Shown here piece after piece: positions 1 to 6,644 of a stretch of 6,853 nucleotides of DNA. Source of the DNA: Planctomycetota bacterium (GTDB taxonomy: Bacteria; Planctomycetota; UBA1135); the NCBI GenBank assembly GCA_022447335.1, contig JAKVCF010000124.1, forward strand, positions 1-6,853, in the 5' to 3' direction. The translations under genes were made by a program, and so were the position numbers. The notes beneath the pieces are model-generated. The model had not been told where the DNA came from. It did not search any database and saw only the letters and a program-made list of their open reading frames with translations. How positions within the stretch are numbered: the first letter of the stretch is position 1; each line of letters starts with the position of its first letter.

Positions 1-278
1 GTGAAGTGGGCGTCGAGAAAATTTAGTGCCAGGAAGAGCGATAGAGCGACCCAAACCTTTGTTCCATAAACATCAACAAAAGTATGCGCGCCGCCTTCAG
101 CGTAGGGAAGCCCACGACGGCGACCACCAGTGAAGGTGTATTTGGAAAGCGCTGGCGTCGGCTGGATCCGACGATCCAAGCACTCATTTCCCTCGGGATC
201 AATGTAATAACCCTCTTGCGCCTGCCGCGGCGCCTGAGCCCCTCCTTCCGTACGCGCCTTCCTACTTTCGTCACTCAT
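1..278 (-). CDS. DUF5658-like small membrane protein, 5' part (cut by window edge)
   Basis: The frame opens with ATG at 278 and runs uninterrupted for 92 codons plus two bases off the left edge, so the C-terminus is missing. The protein begins MSDESRKART, with a hydrophilic, probably cytoplasmic N-terminus. Around residues 35-58 there is a motif DRRIQPTPALSKYTFTGGRR. From about residue 75 a hydrophobic helix begins, with VWVALSLFLALNFLDAHF just before the edge. The RR/PTP/S-Y-F/GGRRR block followed by a helix ending in N-(L/F)-L-D-A is what I associate with DUF5658, membrane proteins of unknown function; this is recall, not a search. The ATG lies one base after the stop of the glycosylphosphotransferase gene and has no visible Shine-Dalgarno sequence, so translation probably depends on coupling to that gene. 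No function is claimed. The reading frame is well supported by this junction; the family assignment is less certain. Confidence 0.68.
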   Translation of the reverse strand, partial: MSDESRKARTEGGAQAPRQAQEGYYIDPEGNECLDRRIQPTPALSKYTFTGGRRRGLPYAEGGAHTFVDVYGTKVWVALSLFLALNFLDAHF

Positions 279-279
279 A

Positions 280-1755
280 CTAGTGCGTAGCACGAACGCG
301 CAAGATAGCCAGAGCTGTAAGGAAAAATATCACAAAGTCGAGCACTAAAGACTGGTTCTCGATGTAGTAGAGGTCATAGTCGATGTTCTCGTGAATCGGA
401 GACTTACGCGCCTCCGAAACCTGCCAGAGGCCAGTGATGCCAGGCTTTGCATCGAGCCGCAGCCTATCAACGGCACTGTAAGAATCGACAATGAAAGGCA
501 TCTCAGGACGCGGCCCCACAAGCGACATTTCGCCGCGAAGTACATTCATGAACTGTGGCAGCTCATCGAGCGAAGTAGATCGCAGAACCCTTCCCAAGCG
601 GGTTATGCGTGGATCTCGGCCGCTACTGGGCGACACGGCATCTCCACACATATCCGTGTACATAGTACGAAGCTTCAGCATGCGGAAGGTGCGGCCACCC
701 TGGCCGACCCGCACTTGACTAAAGAAGATCGGCCCCGGCGACTCTCGCTTGATAGCCAACGCCAGCAAAAGCAAGAAAGGCAGCGAAATAGCCAGCACTG
801 TCAGCGAAGTTGCGATATCCAATGCGCGCTTAGCAGCTCGATAGACCGGACGAGTCGGGTCGACCGATGGCGTGATTAGTGGAACCGAATCCAGGTTGTC
901 AACCGTGATGCGCCGGGAGAAGAAGTGGTAGAGACGTGGGACGACTTGATATTCAATGCCGACGTCTTCTAGTCGCGCACACAGGTCAACTAGTTCATCT
1001 TCACCCATAGCTGGCTCTGCAACAAAAACTCGACTGACGCCGTAATCCCGCTTCAAACGCGCCAAATCCTTGCGTCCACCCAAAATCGGATAGCCACGCA
1101 GCATATCCCCATGTCGATTCGAATCATCTTCGAGAAAACCTACAAACTTGTAACCCAGCGTCGGAAAAATCCGCAACTTTTGCTCCAAGCGCAGCCCCAT
1201 CGGCCCAGTCCCAAAGACTGCCACGTTGGTATTACCTAGGCCCTTGGCTTGGAACCAGGAAATGACCTGAAAAGAAACTCCCCGCTGCACCACCATCAGC
1301 AGAAAGATCGTGAAGAAGACGAAAAGGAAAAGGATCCTAGACAGCGACTCAACGCTTCCACCGAGCTGGAAAAACTCGTAGAAGGGAGCCAATATTCGAT
1401 ACAGGATGTTGTCCTGCTCGCTCAACTTGGCCGGATCGCCTGGGCCGAGAAAAAGAATCGCTGTCGAAGAGATAAAGAAAGAAGCTACCACCGCCTTGAA
1501 TAAGGCCTGGTACTCCTCGACGTTCAGAATTGATTTCCGCCACCGATAAAGACCGAAAGCCCAAAAGCTGGCCAGGGTGATTCCGGTAATCAGGACAAAG
1601 ACCTGGCCGTAACTCGCGAGCGACAGCTGGATTTCGGGTTCGGCCCAGGTGAAGAGTTTAAAGCCACAAAAACAGCCCAATAGAACAATGAGGCCATCGA
1701 CCCACACTTGGAGGATGATGGAGCAGGTGTCAAAGTGGGCCCGGAACCAGCTCAT
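280..1755 (-). CDS. Polyprenyl-phosphate glycosylphosphotransferase (exopolysaccharide/O-antigen initiating sugar transferase)
   Basis: This 491-residue inner-membrane enzyme would transfer a sugar-1-phosphate from a nucleotide sugar to undecaprenyl phosphate, the first step of surface polysaccharide assembly. It has the full WcaJ/WbaP-type layout. Four N-terminal membrane segments are visible (about 13-36, 48-70, 86-104, 139-156). A Rossmann-like domain follows, with the glycine motif VFGTGPMG at 180-187. The catalytic bacterial sugar transferase domain runs from about 303 to the end. Its hallmarks are KRALDI (309-314), a hydrophobic helix (315-335), PGPIFFSQVRVG (340-351), KLRTM (361-365), SLDELPQ with the expected Asp397-Glu398 pair, SLVGPRPE (411-418) and KPGITGLWQV (437-446). 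Length is normal for the long form of the family, and nothing is broken. The sugar cannot be read from sequence. The ATG has no obvious ribosome binding site. It lies 63 bases after pheT, behind a candidate terminator, and is followed by a DUF5658-like gene. Confidence 0.94.
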   Translation of the reverse strand: MSWFRAHFDTCSIILQVWVDGLIVLLGCFCGFKLFTWAEPEIQLSLASYGQVFVLITGITLASFWAFGLYRWRKSILNVEEYQALFKAVVASFFISSTAILFLGPGDPAKLSEQDNILYRILAPFYEFFQLGGSVESLSRILFLFVFFTIFLLMVVQRGVSFQVISWFQAKGLGNTNVAVFGTGPMGLRLEQKLRIFPTLGYKFVGFLEDDSNRHGDMLRGYPILGGRKDLARLKRDYGVSRVFVAEPAMGEDELVDLCARLEDVGIEYQVVPRLYHFFSRRITVDNLDSVPLITPSVDPTRPVYRAAKRALDIATSLTVLAISLPFLLLLALAIKRESPGPIFFSQVRVGQGGRTFRMLKLRTMYTDMCGDAVSPSSGRDPRITRLGRVLRSTSLDELPQFMNVLRGEMSLVGPRPEMPFIVDSYSAVDRLRLDAKPGITGLWQVSEARKSPIHENIDYDLYYIENQSLVLDFVIFFLTALAILRVRATH

Positions 1756-1774
1756 CGTGACTAAAAACTACCGC

Positions 1775-1800
1775 AAAAAACTGAGTCGCATGCGAGCCAG
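1775..1800 (-). terminator. Candidate intrinsic terminator after pheT
   Basis: Read on the minus strand, bases 1800-1781 can fold as CUGGCUCG-CAUG-CGACUCAG. The stem has seven pairs (one of them G-U) and one C-C mismatch, with a four-base loop. It is followed immediately by six U residues (1780-1775). The core, TCGCATGCGA at 1786-1795, is a perfect palindrome. The position, 18 bases after the pheT stop, suits an end to the translation operon. The stem is only moderately stable because of the mismatch, so read-through into the sugar transferase gene is likely. Confidence 0.5.
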
Positions 1801-1809
1801 GATTCTAAC

Positions 1810-1839
1810 GAAGCCTCTCTAGGAGCGCAGAGAGCCTCC
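1810..1839 (-). other. Stem-loop spanning the pheT stop codon
   Basis: On the minus-strand RNA, CUCUCU (1834-1829) can pair perfectly with AGAGAG (1820-1815) across an eight-base loop. After one G-G mismatch, four further outer pairs are possible, one of them G-U. The pheT stop codon sits at the edge of the loop. No U-tract follows directly, so it is not a terminator by itself. It could protect the 3' end after termination at the hairpin just downstream, or be chance. Confidence 0.3.
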
Positions 1840-4233
1840 AAGTCTTTCGGCAACCTCGCTAATCTTCTTCAAGAACCTTTGCTCGTCCTTGTCGGTAAGC
1901 GTCCGATCTCCCGCCTGCAGGGTCGCATGGAAGGCAATGCTCCGCTGACCCTGTGCGGCAAGCGAACCCTCCTCGTAAACGTCGAAGAGCTCCAGCTCGA
2001 CCAAGGATTTTCCACCAGCCTTGCGCAGGGCGACCTCAATCTCGGCAAAAGACAGATTTGCCGGCAAGGCAAGCGCGATGTCGCACTTGATCGCAGGGAA
2101 CTTCGATGGCGGTTGGAAGCTCACACTCCGGCCCTGGGCCTCGAGCAGGGCCTCGAGATCGACTCGGACCACGGTCAATTTCGCGTCAGTGAGATCGAGC
2201 GCCGCCCGCACCCTCGGATGCACTGTACTGACCAGCATTGCCCCATTACCGTAGGTCAGAGACTGCGCCGGATGCCCCCCACCCGGAAGCTGTTCGGCTG
2301 CGGCCGGAACCGCAGCCCACCGCACGCCAGCCACCCGCAGCAAATCTTCCGCGACCGCACGCGCACGACCGAAGGAACTCCCCGGGCCGTGATGCTCATC
2401 CTCGATCCGCTGCCAGAGAACAACGCAGAGCCAGCGTTGCTGCGCTGGCAGCCCTGGACCCTGCGGCGTGTAGCCCTTGCCAATCTCGAACAACGAGCCG
2501 GTCGGAACCGCACGCCAATTGCCAGCCGCCTGATCCAGCAAACTCGGCACCCAGTCCTGCCGGACCAAATCAACGCCATCCTGCACCGGATTGTCGACTA
2601 ACACAAAGGATTCGCGCCGCTGATCCAACCACGTGGCCCAGTCGCGCTGCAAGAACGTGTAACCCTGACTCTCAAAAGCCTGGTGTGCGCCCATCAGACG
2701 CTGACCCAGGCGACGAGTTAGCGATCGCATAGGATCGGCCGGAATTGCCTCGATCGGAGCCACCAAAGGCTGGGCGTCGATGCGATGGTATCCAGCTAAC
2801 CGACCGACCTCTTCAACTAGGTCGATAGGCTTGCGCACATCTTTGCTGGAGCGCCAACTGGGCACGTCGACAGTCAGCTGATCGCCCTTGGCTACCACCG
2901 TGAATCCGAGGCGCCGCAGAATGCTCGACACCTCGTCTGTCGAAAGCGGTAAACCCAGCAGCTCGACTGTACGCACCGCATCTAGCTCAAGCTGCACCGC
3001 ATCTGGCGCGCTCGAGCCCGCGACACGGGCGGGGCCAAGCACTCTCGCTTCGGGGCGCAGCTGCCGCAGCAATGCGACAAAGCGTTCGACCGCCTGCCAA
3101 GTGCCAACTGGGTCTAGCGTTTTCTCAAATCGACTTGACGCCTCCGTCCGTAGCGACAGACGATGCGCCGTACGGCGCACACGGGTCGGCGCAAAGTGCG
3201 CCGCTTCAAGCAAGATGGTCGAAGTACCATCCCCGACCTCGGAATTGGCGCCACCCATTACCCCAGCAAGCGCTACTCCGCCCTCAGCGTCGGCAATCAG
3301 CAAGTCTTCATTGGTAAGCTCGCGCTCCTGATCATCGAGAGTCTTCAGGCGCTCTCCTTCCTCGGCGCGACGCACACGAATCAGATCCCCCCGCACCTTG
3401 GTGCGATCAAAGACATGCGTGGGCTGACCGGTCTCGAGCAGCAAATAGTTGGTCAAATCGACTAATAGGTCAATTGGGCGCTGCCCAACCGCACGTAGCC
3501 GCCGCTGCATCCACTTCGGTGAAGGACCGCCCGCGCCATCCAACGAGACCTCTAACCCGGCATAGAAACGACATGAGTTCGCATCTTCGATTCGGATAGT
3601 GAAACGGCCGTCTGGCTCGCTAGGCGCCACTTCCTGGGCCACTTCTGCCAACTCCATCGGCCTGAGCTCGCGCCCAAGAATGGCAGCCAGCTCGCGTGCA
3701 AATCCGTAATGACCCCAAAGGTCCGGGCGATGCGTCAGCGACTTATTATCTAGCTCGATCACAAAGTCTTGCAGGTCGAGGTATTCGACCAAGGGCATCC
3801 CTACTGGAGCGTCTTCCGGCAGCTCGAGGATGCCACCGTGCTCGTCTGACATCTCTAGCTCGCGCTCCGAGCAAATCATGCCGCACGAAACCACACCCCG
3901 CAGCTTGGCCTTCTTTATCTTCAGATTACCTGGCAGCTTACTGCCCACCGGCGCAAAGGCCACCTTTAGGCCAGCGCGCACATTAGGGGCGCCGCAGACT
4001 ACATTCACCTCTTCGTTGGAGCCATAAGCTACCCTTGTAACCGAAAGCTTGTCGGCATCCGGATGCTTGTCGCACTCCAACACCTCACCGATCACGACGT
4101 CGGCAATCGCAGCGCCGACCTCCTCGATGCCCTCGACCTCAGCAGTATGCAGCGACAATAGCTCGCCCACCTGCTCGGCGCTGAAGTCGCTGAGATCGAC
4201 GTAATCGCTCAACCAGTTCAGAGAGATCAACAT
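1819..4233 (-). CDS. pheT: Phenylalanyl-tRNA synthetase beta subunit
   Basis: The 804-residue beta subunit pairs with PheS in a cytoplasmic (alpha-beta)2 enzyme that charges tRNA-Phe. Domains appear in the usual order. An N-terminal segment starting MLISLNWLSDYVDL leads into an EMAP-II-like tRNA-binding OB fold (about 40-150, with NVVCGAPNVRAG at 77-88). The B3/B4 editing region (about 220-385) contains VDLTNYLLLETGQPTHVFD (258-276) and LAGVMGG (322-328). A B5 domain (about 410-487) contains VDVPSWR and DLVEEVGRLAGY. A catalytic-like core follows, then a C-terminal FDX-ACB anticodon-binding domain (about 707-804, with FPAIKCDIAL at 712-721). The segment LTHRPDLWGHYGFARE (166-181) replaces the TPNRPD form of many bacteria. 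I chose ATG 4233 because it aligns with the family start. A GTG at 4278 in the same frame would overlap pheS by 38 bases and add 15 unconserved residues. The gene starts seven bases after pheS, with no clear Shine-Dalgarno sequence, which suggests coupling. Confidence 0.97.
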   Translation of the reverse strand: MLISLNWLSDYVDLSDFSAEQVGELLSLHTAEVEGIEEVGAAIADVVIGEVLECDKHPDADKLSVTRVAYGSNEEVNVVCGAPNVRAGLKVAFAPVGSKLPGNLKIKKAKLRGVVSCGMICSERELEMSDEHGGILELPEDAPVGMPLVEYLDLQDFVIELDNKSLTHRPDLWGHYGFARELAAILGRELRPMELAEVAQEVAPSEPDGRFTIRIEDANSCRFYAGLEVSLDGAGGPSPKWMQRRLRAVGQRPIDLLVDLTNYLLLETGQPTHVFDRTKVRGDLIRVRRAEEGERLKTLDDQERELTNEDLLIADAEGGVALAGVMGGANSEVGDGTSTILLEAAHFAPTRVRRTAHRLSLRTEASSRFEKTLDPVGTWQAVERFVALLRQLRPEARVLGPARVAGSSAPDAVQLELDAVRTVELLGLPLSTDEVSSILRRLGFTVVAKGDQLTVDVPSWRSSKDVRKPIDLVEEVGRLAGYHRIDAQPLVAPIEAIPADPMRSLTRRLGQRLMGAHQAFESQGYTFLQRDWATWLDQRRESFVLVDNPVQDGVDLVRQDWVPSLLDQAAGNWRAVPTGSLFEIGKGYTPQGPGLPAQQRWLCVVLWQRIEDEHHGPGSSFGRARAVAEDLLRVAGVRWAAVPAAAEQLPGGGHPAQSLTYGNGAMLVSTVHPRVRAALDLTDAKLTVVRVDLEALLEAQGRSVSFQPPSKFPAIKCDIALALPANLSFAEIEVALRKAGGKSLVELELFDVYEEGSLAAQGQRSIAFHATLQAGDRTLTDKDEQRFLKKISEVAERLGGSLRS

Positions 4234-4240
4234 GGCGGGA

Positions 4241-5290
4241 TCAGGCTGGAAATTGACGGAGGAAATCGAGCGAGCCACTCATGAACCAGCGAATGTCGTC
4301 AATGCCGTAACGCAGCATCACAATGCGGGAAAGGCCGAGACCGAAGGCGTATCCGCTGTACTCACTTGAATCGACCCCTGCTGACTCTAGAACGTGCGGG
4401 TGGACCAACCCGCCCGGCATTAGCTCAATCCAACGCGAGCCTTTGCAGACTGAACAGCCGTCTTGGCAGAAGGGGCAGCGAGCATCGAGTTCGAATCCTG
4501 GTTCCACAAAAGGAAAGAACCCAGGGCGCAAACGCGTCTCTAACTTACGACCCATGACCCCTTCAATGAGAGTATTCATGGCATGAAGCATGTGACCCAC
4601 GCCAACTCCTTTGTCGACGACCAAGCCTTCCATCTGATGGAAAGTGTGCTCATGGGTGGCGTCGAGCGCCTCCTGCCGAAAGACCCTTCCCGGGGCGACA
4701 ACCCGTAATGGCGCACCATACTCGCGCAGAGCGCGGACCTGGACTGGCGAGGTGTGGGTACGCAAGACCACACCTCGCCCATCACCCTGGCGCTGGCTCT
4801 CCGGCGTGATCCAAATCGTGTCGTGTGACTCACGTGCCGGGTGATCCGTCGGAATATTGAGCGCGTCGAAATTATTCTCTTCGAGCTCGACCTCTGGGCC
4901 GTCAGCGATACGAAAGCCCATTGACAGGAAGAGATCCTCCAGTTCACGGGTAATCGCTTGAATCGGGTGCTGACCACCTCCCGGCAAAGCCGGGCCAGGT
5001 AGGGTTGCATCGAATCCCTCGCCCGATAGCTCAGCGGACAGGGCAGCTTGCCCCAAAGTAGAGCGCTTGACATCGATCGCACCCTGGATCGCGACCTTGA
5101 CCTCATTGGCAAGCTGACCGATTAGCGGCCGCTCCTCCGGTGGAAGCTTACCCAGAGCTTTCAGCGCAGCCGTAATGCCACCCTTACGACCAAGAAGGCC
5201 GACCTCAACCTCTCGGAGGTCGTCCTCGGTCGAGGCGACCTCGACTGCGGCCAAGCCTTCGCCCCGCAGTTCCTCGAGACGCTCGCGCAT
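4241..5290 (-). CDS. pheS: Phenylalanyl-tRNA synthetase alpha subunit
   Basis: The 349-residue catalytic alpha subunit activates phenylalanine with ATP and passes it to tRNA-Phe in the complex with PheT. A short N-terminal helical region (1-85) contains the conserved LGRKGGIT (33-40). The class II core follows: motif 1 near HPIQAITRELEDLFLSMGF (108-126), LRTHTSPVQVRAL (176-188), motif 2 with VFRQEALDATHEHTFHQMEG (203-222), and motif 3 GLGLSRIVMLRYGI (317-330). Four cysteines in the order C-x2-C-x3-C-x2-C (272, 275, 279, 282) sit between FELDARC and KGSRWIEL; such a cluster occurs in some bacterial PheS proteins and could bind zinc. The ATG is 18 bases after the rplT stop and in the same frame as it, with no other start codon between them. 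The nearby ribosome binding site is weak (GGAAG). Length and motifs are complete. Confidence 0.98.
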   Translation of the reverse strand: MRERLEELRGEGLAAVEVASTEDDLREVEVGLLGRKGGITAALKALGKLPPEERPLIGQLANEVKVAIQGAIDVKRSTLGQAALSAELSGEGFDATLPGPALPGGGQHPIQAITRELEDLFLSMGFRIADGPEVELEENNFDALNIPTDHPARESHDTIWITPESQRQGDGRGVVLRTHTSPVQVRALREYGAPLRVVAPGRVFRQEALDATHEHTFHQMEGLVVDKGVGVGHMLHAMNTLIEGVMGRKLETRLRPGFFPFVEPGFELDARCPFCQDGCSVCKGSRWIELMPGGLVHPHVLESAGVDSSEYSGYAFGLGLSRIVMLRYGIDDIRWFMSGSLDFLRQFPA

Positions 5291-5308
5291 GGCTTCCGTG
5301 TGCCCGGA

Positions 5309-5668
5309 TCAGGCGGCGAGCGCCTTCTTAGCAGTGTCAGCGACCGCAGTGAAAGCGGCCGGATCGTGGAAGGCAAGCTCACTCAGAGCCTTGCGGTCGA
5401 TTTCGATGCCAGCCTTCTTACAGCCGTGCATAAATTTCGAGTAGCTTAAGCCGTTGGCACGCGCAGCGGCATTGACACGCTGGATCCACAGGCGGCGAAA
5501 CTCTCGCTTCTTGTTGCGGCGATCGCGATAAGCAAAATTGCCAGAACGCAGCAGCGTCTCCTTAACGGTGCGAAGCAAGCGGTGGCGAGCACCCCAGTAG
5601 CCCTTGGCGCGCCGCATAAGACGGCGGCGACGGCGAACGCGGGGGACGACATTTCGTGCGCGAGTCAT
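5309..5668 (-). CDS. rplT: 50S ribosomal protein L20
   Basis: This 119-residue, very basic protein binds 23S rRNA early in assembly of the large subunit. The N-terminal half is an Arg-rich extension (RVRRRRRLMRRAKGYWGAR at 10-28). The globular C-terminal half carries family signatures: RLLRTVKETLLRSG (30-43), YRDRRNKKREFRRLWIQRVN (48-67) and LSYSKFMHG. The length matches the usual 115-120 residues. The ATG is preceded by a strong purine-rich Shine-Dalgarno stretch, AGAGGAAAAGGA, in the 21-base gap after rpmI. This is the clearest ribosome binding site in the cluster after that of infC. In E. coli and B. subtilis, L20 represses its own operon by binding leader RNA. Whether that holds here is unknown. 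Confidence 0.98.
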   Translation of the reverse strand: MTRARNVVPRVRRRRRLMRRAKGYWGARHRLLRTVKETLLRSGNFAYRDRRNKKREFRRLWIQRVNAAARANGLSYSKFMHGCKKAGIEIDRKALSELAFHDPAAFTAVADTAKKALAA

Positions 5669-5689
5669 TCCTTTTCCTCTATTTCAGGA

Positions 5690-5884
5690 TCAGGCGCCCA
5701 TGGCGCGACGGTAGTTCGCTGCAATCTTGCCCGCAACATAGCCAGCACGCCGCAGGTTGCGACGGCGCTTGGCGGACTTCGACGACAGAAGGTGGCGGGT
5801 CATCTGGTGACCCCGCTTGACTTTGCCGGTCTTCGTGAGTTTCACGCGACCGGAGACGGATTTGCGAGTTTTCTGCTTGGGCAC
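5690..5884 (-). CDS. rpmI: 50S ribosomal protein L35
   Basis: This 64-residue basic protein of the large ribosomal subunit fits the family length of about 64-66. It begins MPKQKTRKSVSGRVKLTKTG and contains KVKRGHQMTRHLLSSKSAKR (21-40) and the L35-typical SSKSAKRRRNLR. The start is GTG at 5884, set by alignment to the family's MPK-start. The frame stays open upstream to 6022 inside infC, but that extension is not L35-like. The Shine-Dalgarno sequence is weak (TGGA about seven bases before GTG). Start codon and flank could be held in a small hairpin, as described in the findings. It follows infC by 61 bases, which hold a promoter, and precedes rplT by 21. Confidence 0.97.
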   Translation of the reverse strand: MPKQKTRKSVSGRVKLTKTGKVKRGHQMTRHLLSSKSAKRRRNLRRAGYVAGKIAANYRRAMGA

Positions 5885-5921
5885 GGCTATTCCACGTGGC
5901 TTAGGTCCAATGAAGCGAAAG

Positions 5922-5949
5922 ATTGTACAGCAAGGGCCCAGGCGGTCAA
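5922..5949 (-). promoter_or_regulatory. Candidate sigma-70 promoter for rpmI-rplT-pheST
   Basis: On the minus strand, TTGACC (5949-5944) and TACAAT (5927-5922) are separated by exactly 16 bases. Each matches the TTGACA/TATAAT consensus at five of six positions. The -35 box overlaps the infC stop codon (GCT TGA). Transcription would start near 5914-5916 and leave a leader of about 30 bases before the rpmI GTG. Internal promoters in this conserved operon are known in E. coli, so one here is plausible. This is the best promoter match I noticed in the window. Confidence 0.55.
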
Positions 5950-6644
5950 GCCGCACCCTCTTCCTTGTCCGAAACCTCCTCCGGTGCATCTGGGGCCTCT
6001 GCCGGACTCTCGTAGCCCTCACCGCCGACCTCTAGGAGAGAGTCTTCATCTACACCATCCAGCTCGGCTTGCTCCTCGGGAGTCTTCGGCCTCGGCACAT
6101 AGCCCGGCTTACGAGCTAGCAGGATATTCATCCGGCGACCCTCCATTCGCGGGGAGCGCTCCAGCTTGGCAATGTCCTCGAGCATCTCGACCACCCGCTC
6201 TAGGACTTCTCGCCCCAGATTTTGGTAAGCCATCTCACGACCGCGGAAAAGGCAGGTGATCTGCACCTTGTTGCCGGCTTCCAAGAACTCGCGAGCTTTA
6301 CGCACCTTGATCTCGACGTCATTGACGTCAATCTTCGGACGTACGCGGATCTCCTTTAGTACCGAAGACTGAGACTTCGGCTTGCCCCGTTGCTTCTTCT
6401 TCAGCTCGTACTTGAACTTACCGTAATCAAGTATGCGGCAGACCGGCGGGCGCGCATTGGGCGCGACCTCTACAAGATCCAGGCCTGCCTCCTCAGCCAT
6501 TTTCAAAGCCTTGGAAGTCGGCATCGCCCCGATCTGATCGCCTGCGGCGTTGATCAGGAAAACTTCACGGATGCGAATACGGCGGTTCACCCGGTACTTT
6601 TCTTTCTCGGGTGGGCCGAAACGTCGTCTTCTGCGTGGTGGGAT
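5946..6644 (-). CDS. infC: Translation initiation factor IF3, starting at an AUC codon
   Basis: IF3 binds the 30S subunit, blocks early 50S joining and checks the start codon and initiator tRNA. From ATC at 6644 the protein has 232 residues, against about 180 in E. coli. It begins with a basic segment, M-PPRRRRRFGPPEKEKYR. The IF3 N-domain follows (about 19-85, with VNRRIRIREVFLI and LVEVAPNARPPVCRILDYGK), then a Lys-rich linker and the C-domain (about 95-180, with LKEIRVRPKID, LFRGREM and SPRMEGRRMN). A tail of about 50 residues (181-232) is strongly acidic. GTG at 6590 is also in frame, but its Val is the V of the conserved VN-R-IR motif, so starting there would trim the domain. No ATG, GTG or TTG lies between the in-frame TGA (6656-6658) and 6590 except through this ATC. 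A good Shine-Dalgarno sequence precedes it. Rare start codons are a known hallmark of infC autoregulation. Confidence 0.93.
   Translation of the reverse strand: MPPRRRRRFGPPEKEKYRVNRRIRIREVFLINAAGDQIGAMPTSKALKMAEEAGLDLVEVAPNARPPVCRILDYGKFKYELKKKQRGKPKSQSSVLKEIRVRPKIDVNDVEIKVRKAREFLEAGNKVQITCLFRGREMAYQNLGREVLERVVEMLEDIAKLERSPRMEGRRMNILLARKPGYVPRPKTPEEQAELDGVDEDSLLEVGGEGYESPAEAPDAPEEVSDKEEGAA

Noticed and set aside
23..274. Minus-strand open frame of 83 codons at the left end
   Set aside because: Its Arg-rich product has no recognisable features. The overlapping frame starting at 278 gives a sensible protein with a membrane helix and a tight junction to the upstream gene.
391..879. Plus-strand open frame of 162 codons
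   Set aside because: It lies wholly within the sugar transferase catalytic domain on the other strand. Its protein is low-complexity and matches no family I recognise.
1802..1807. TAGAAT as a -10 box for the sugar transferase gene
   Set aside because: No acceptable -35 hexamer lies 15-19 bases upstream and there is no extended -10 TG. The candidate terminator would also lie between it and the gene.
1879..2732. Plus-strand open frames opposite the 3' third of pheT
   Set aside because: They mirror a well-conserved pheT region, are rich in Arg, Pro and Gln, and show no domain. GC-rich coding DNA commonly gives such shadows.
4234..4278. GTG at 4278 as the pheT start
   Set aside because: It would add 15 unconserved residues overlapping pheS and has no ribosome binding site. 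The ATG at 4233 gives the family's normal MLISLNWL start.
5885..6022. Upstream in-frame extension of rpmI
   Set aside because: It overlaps the infC 3' end and encodes an Arg-rich stretch unlike L35. L35 proteins begin at MPK.
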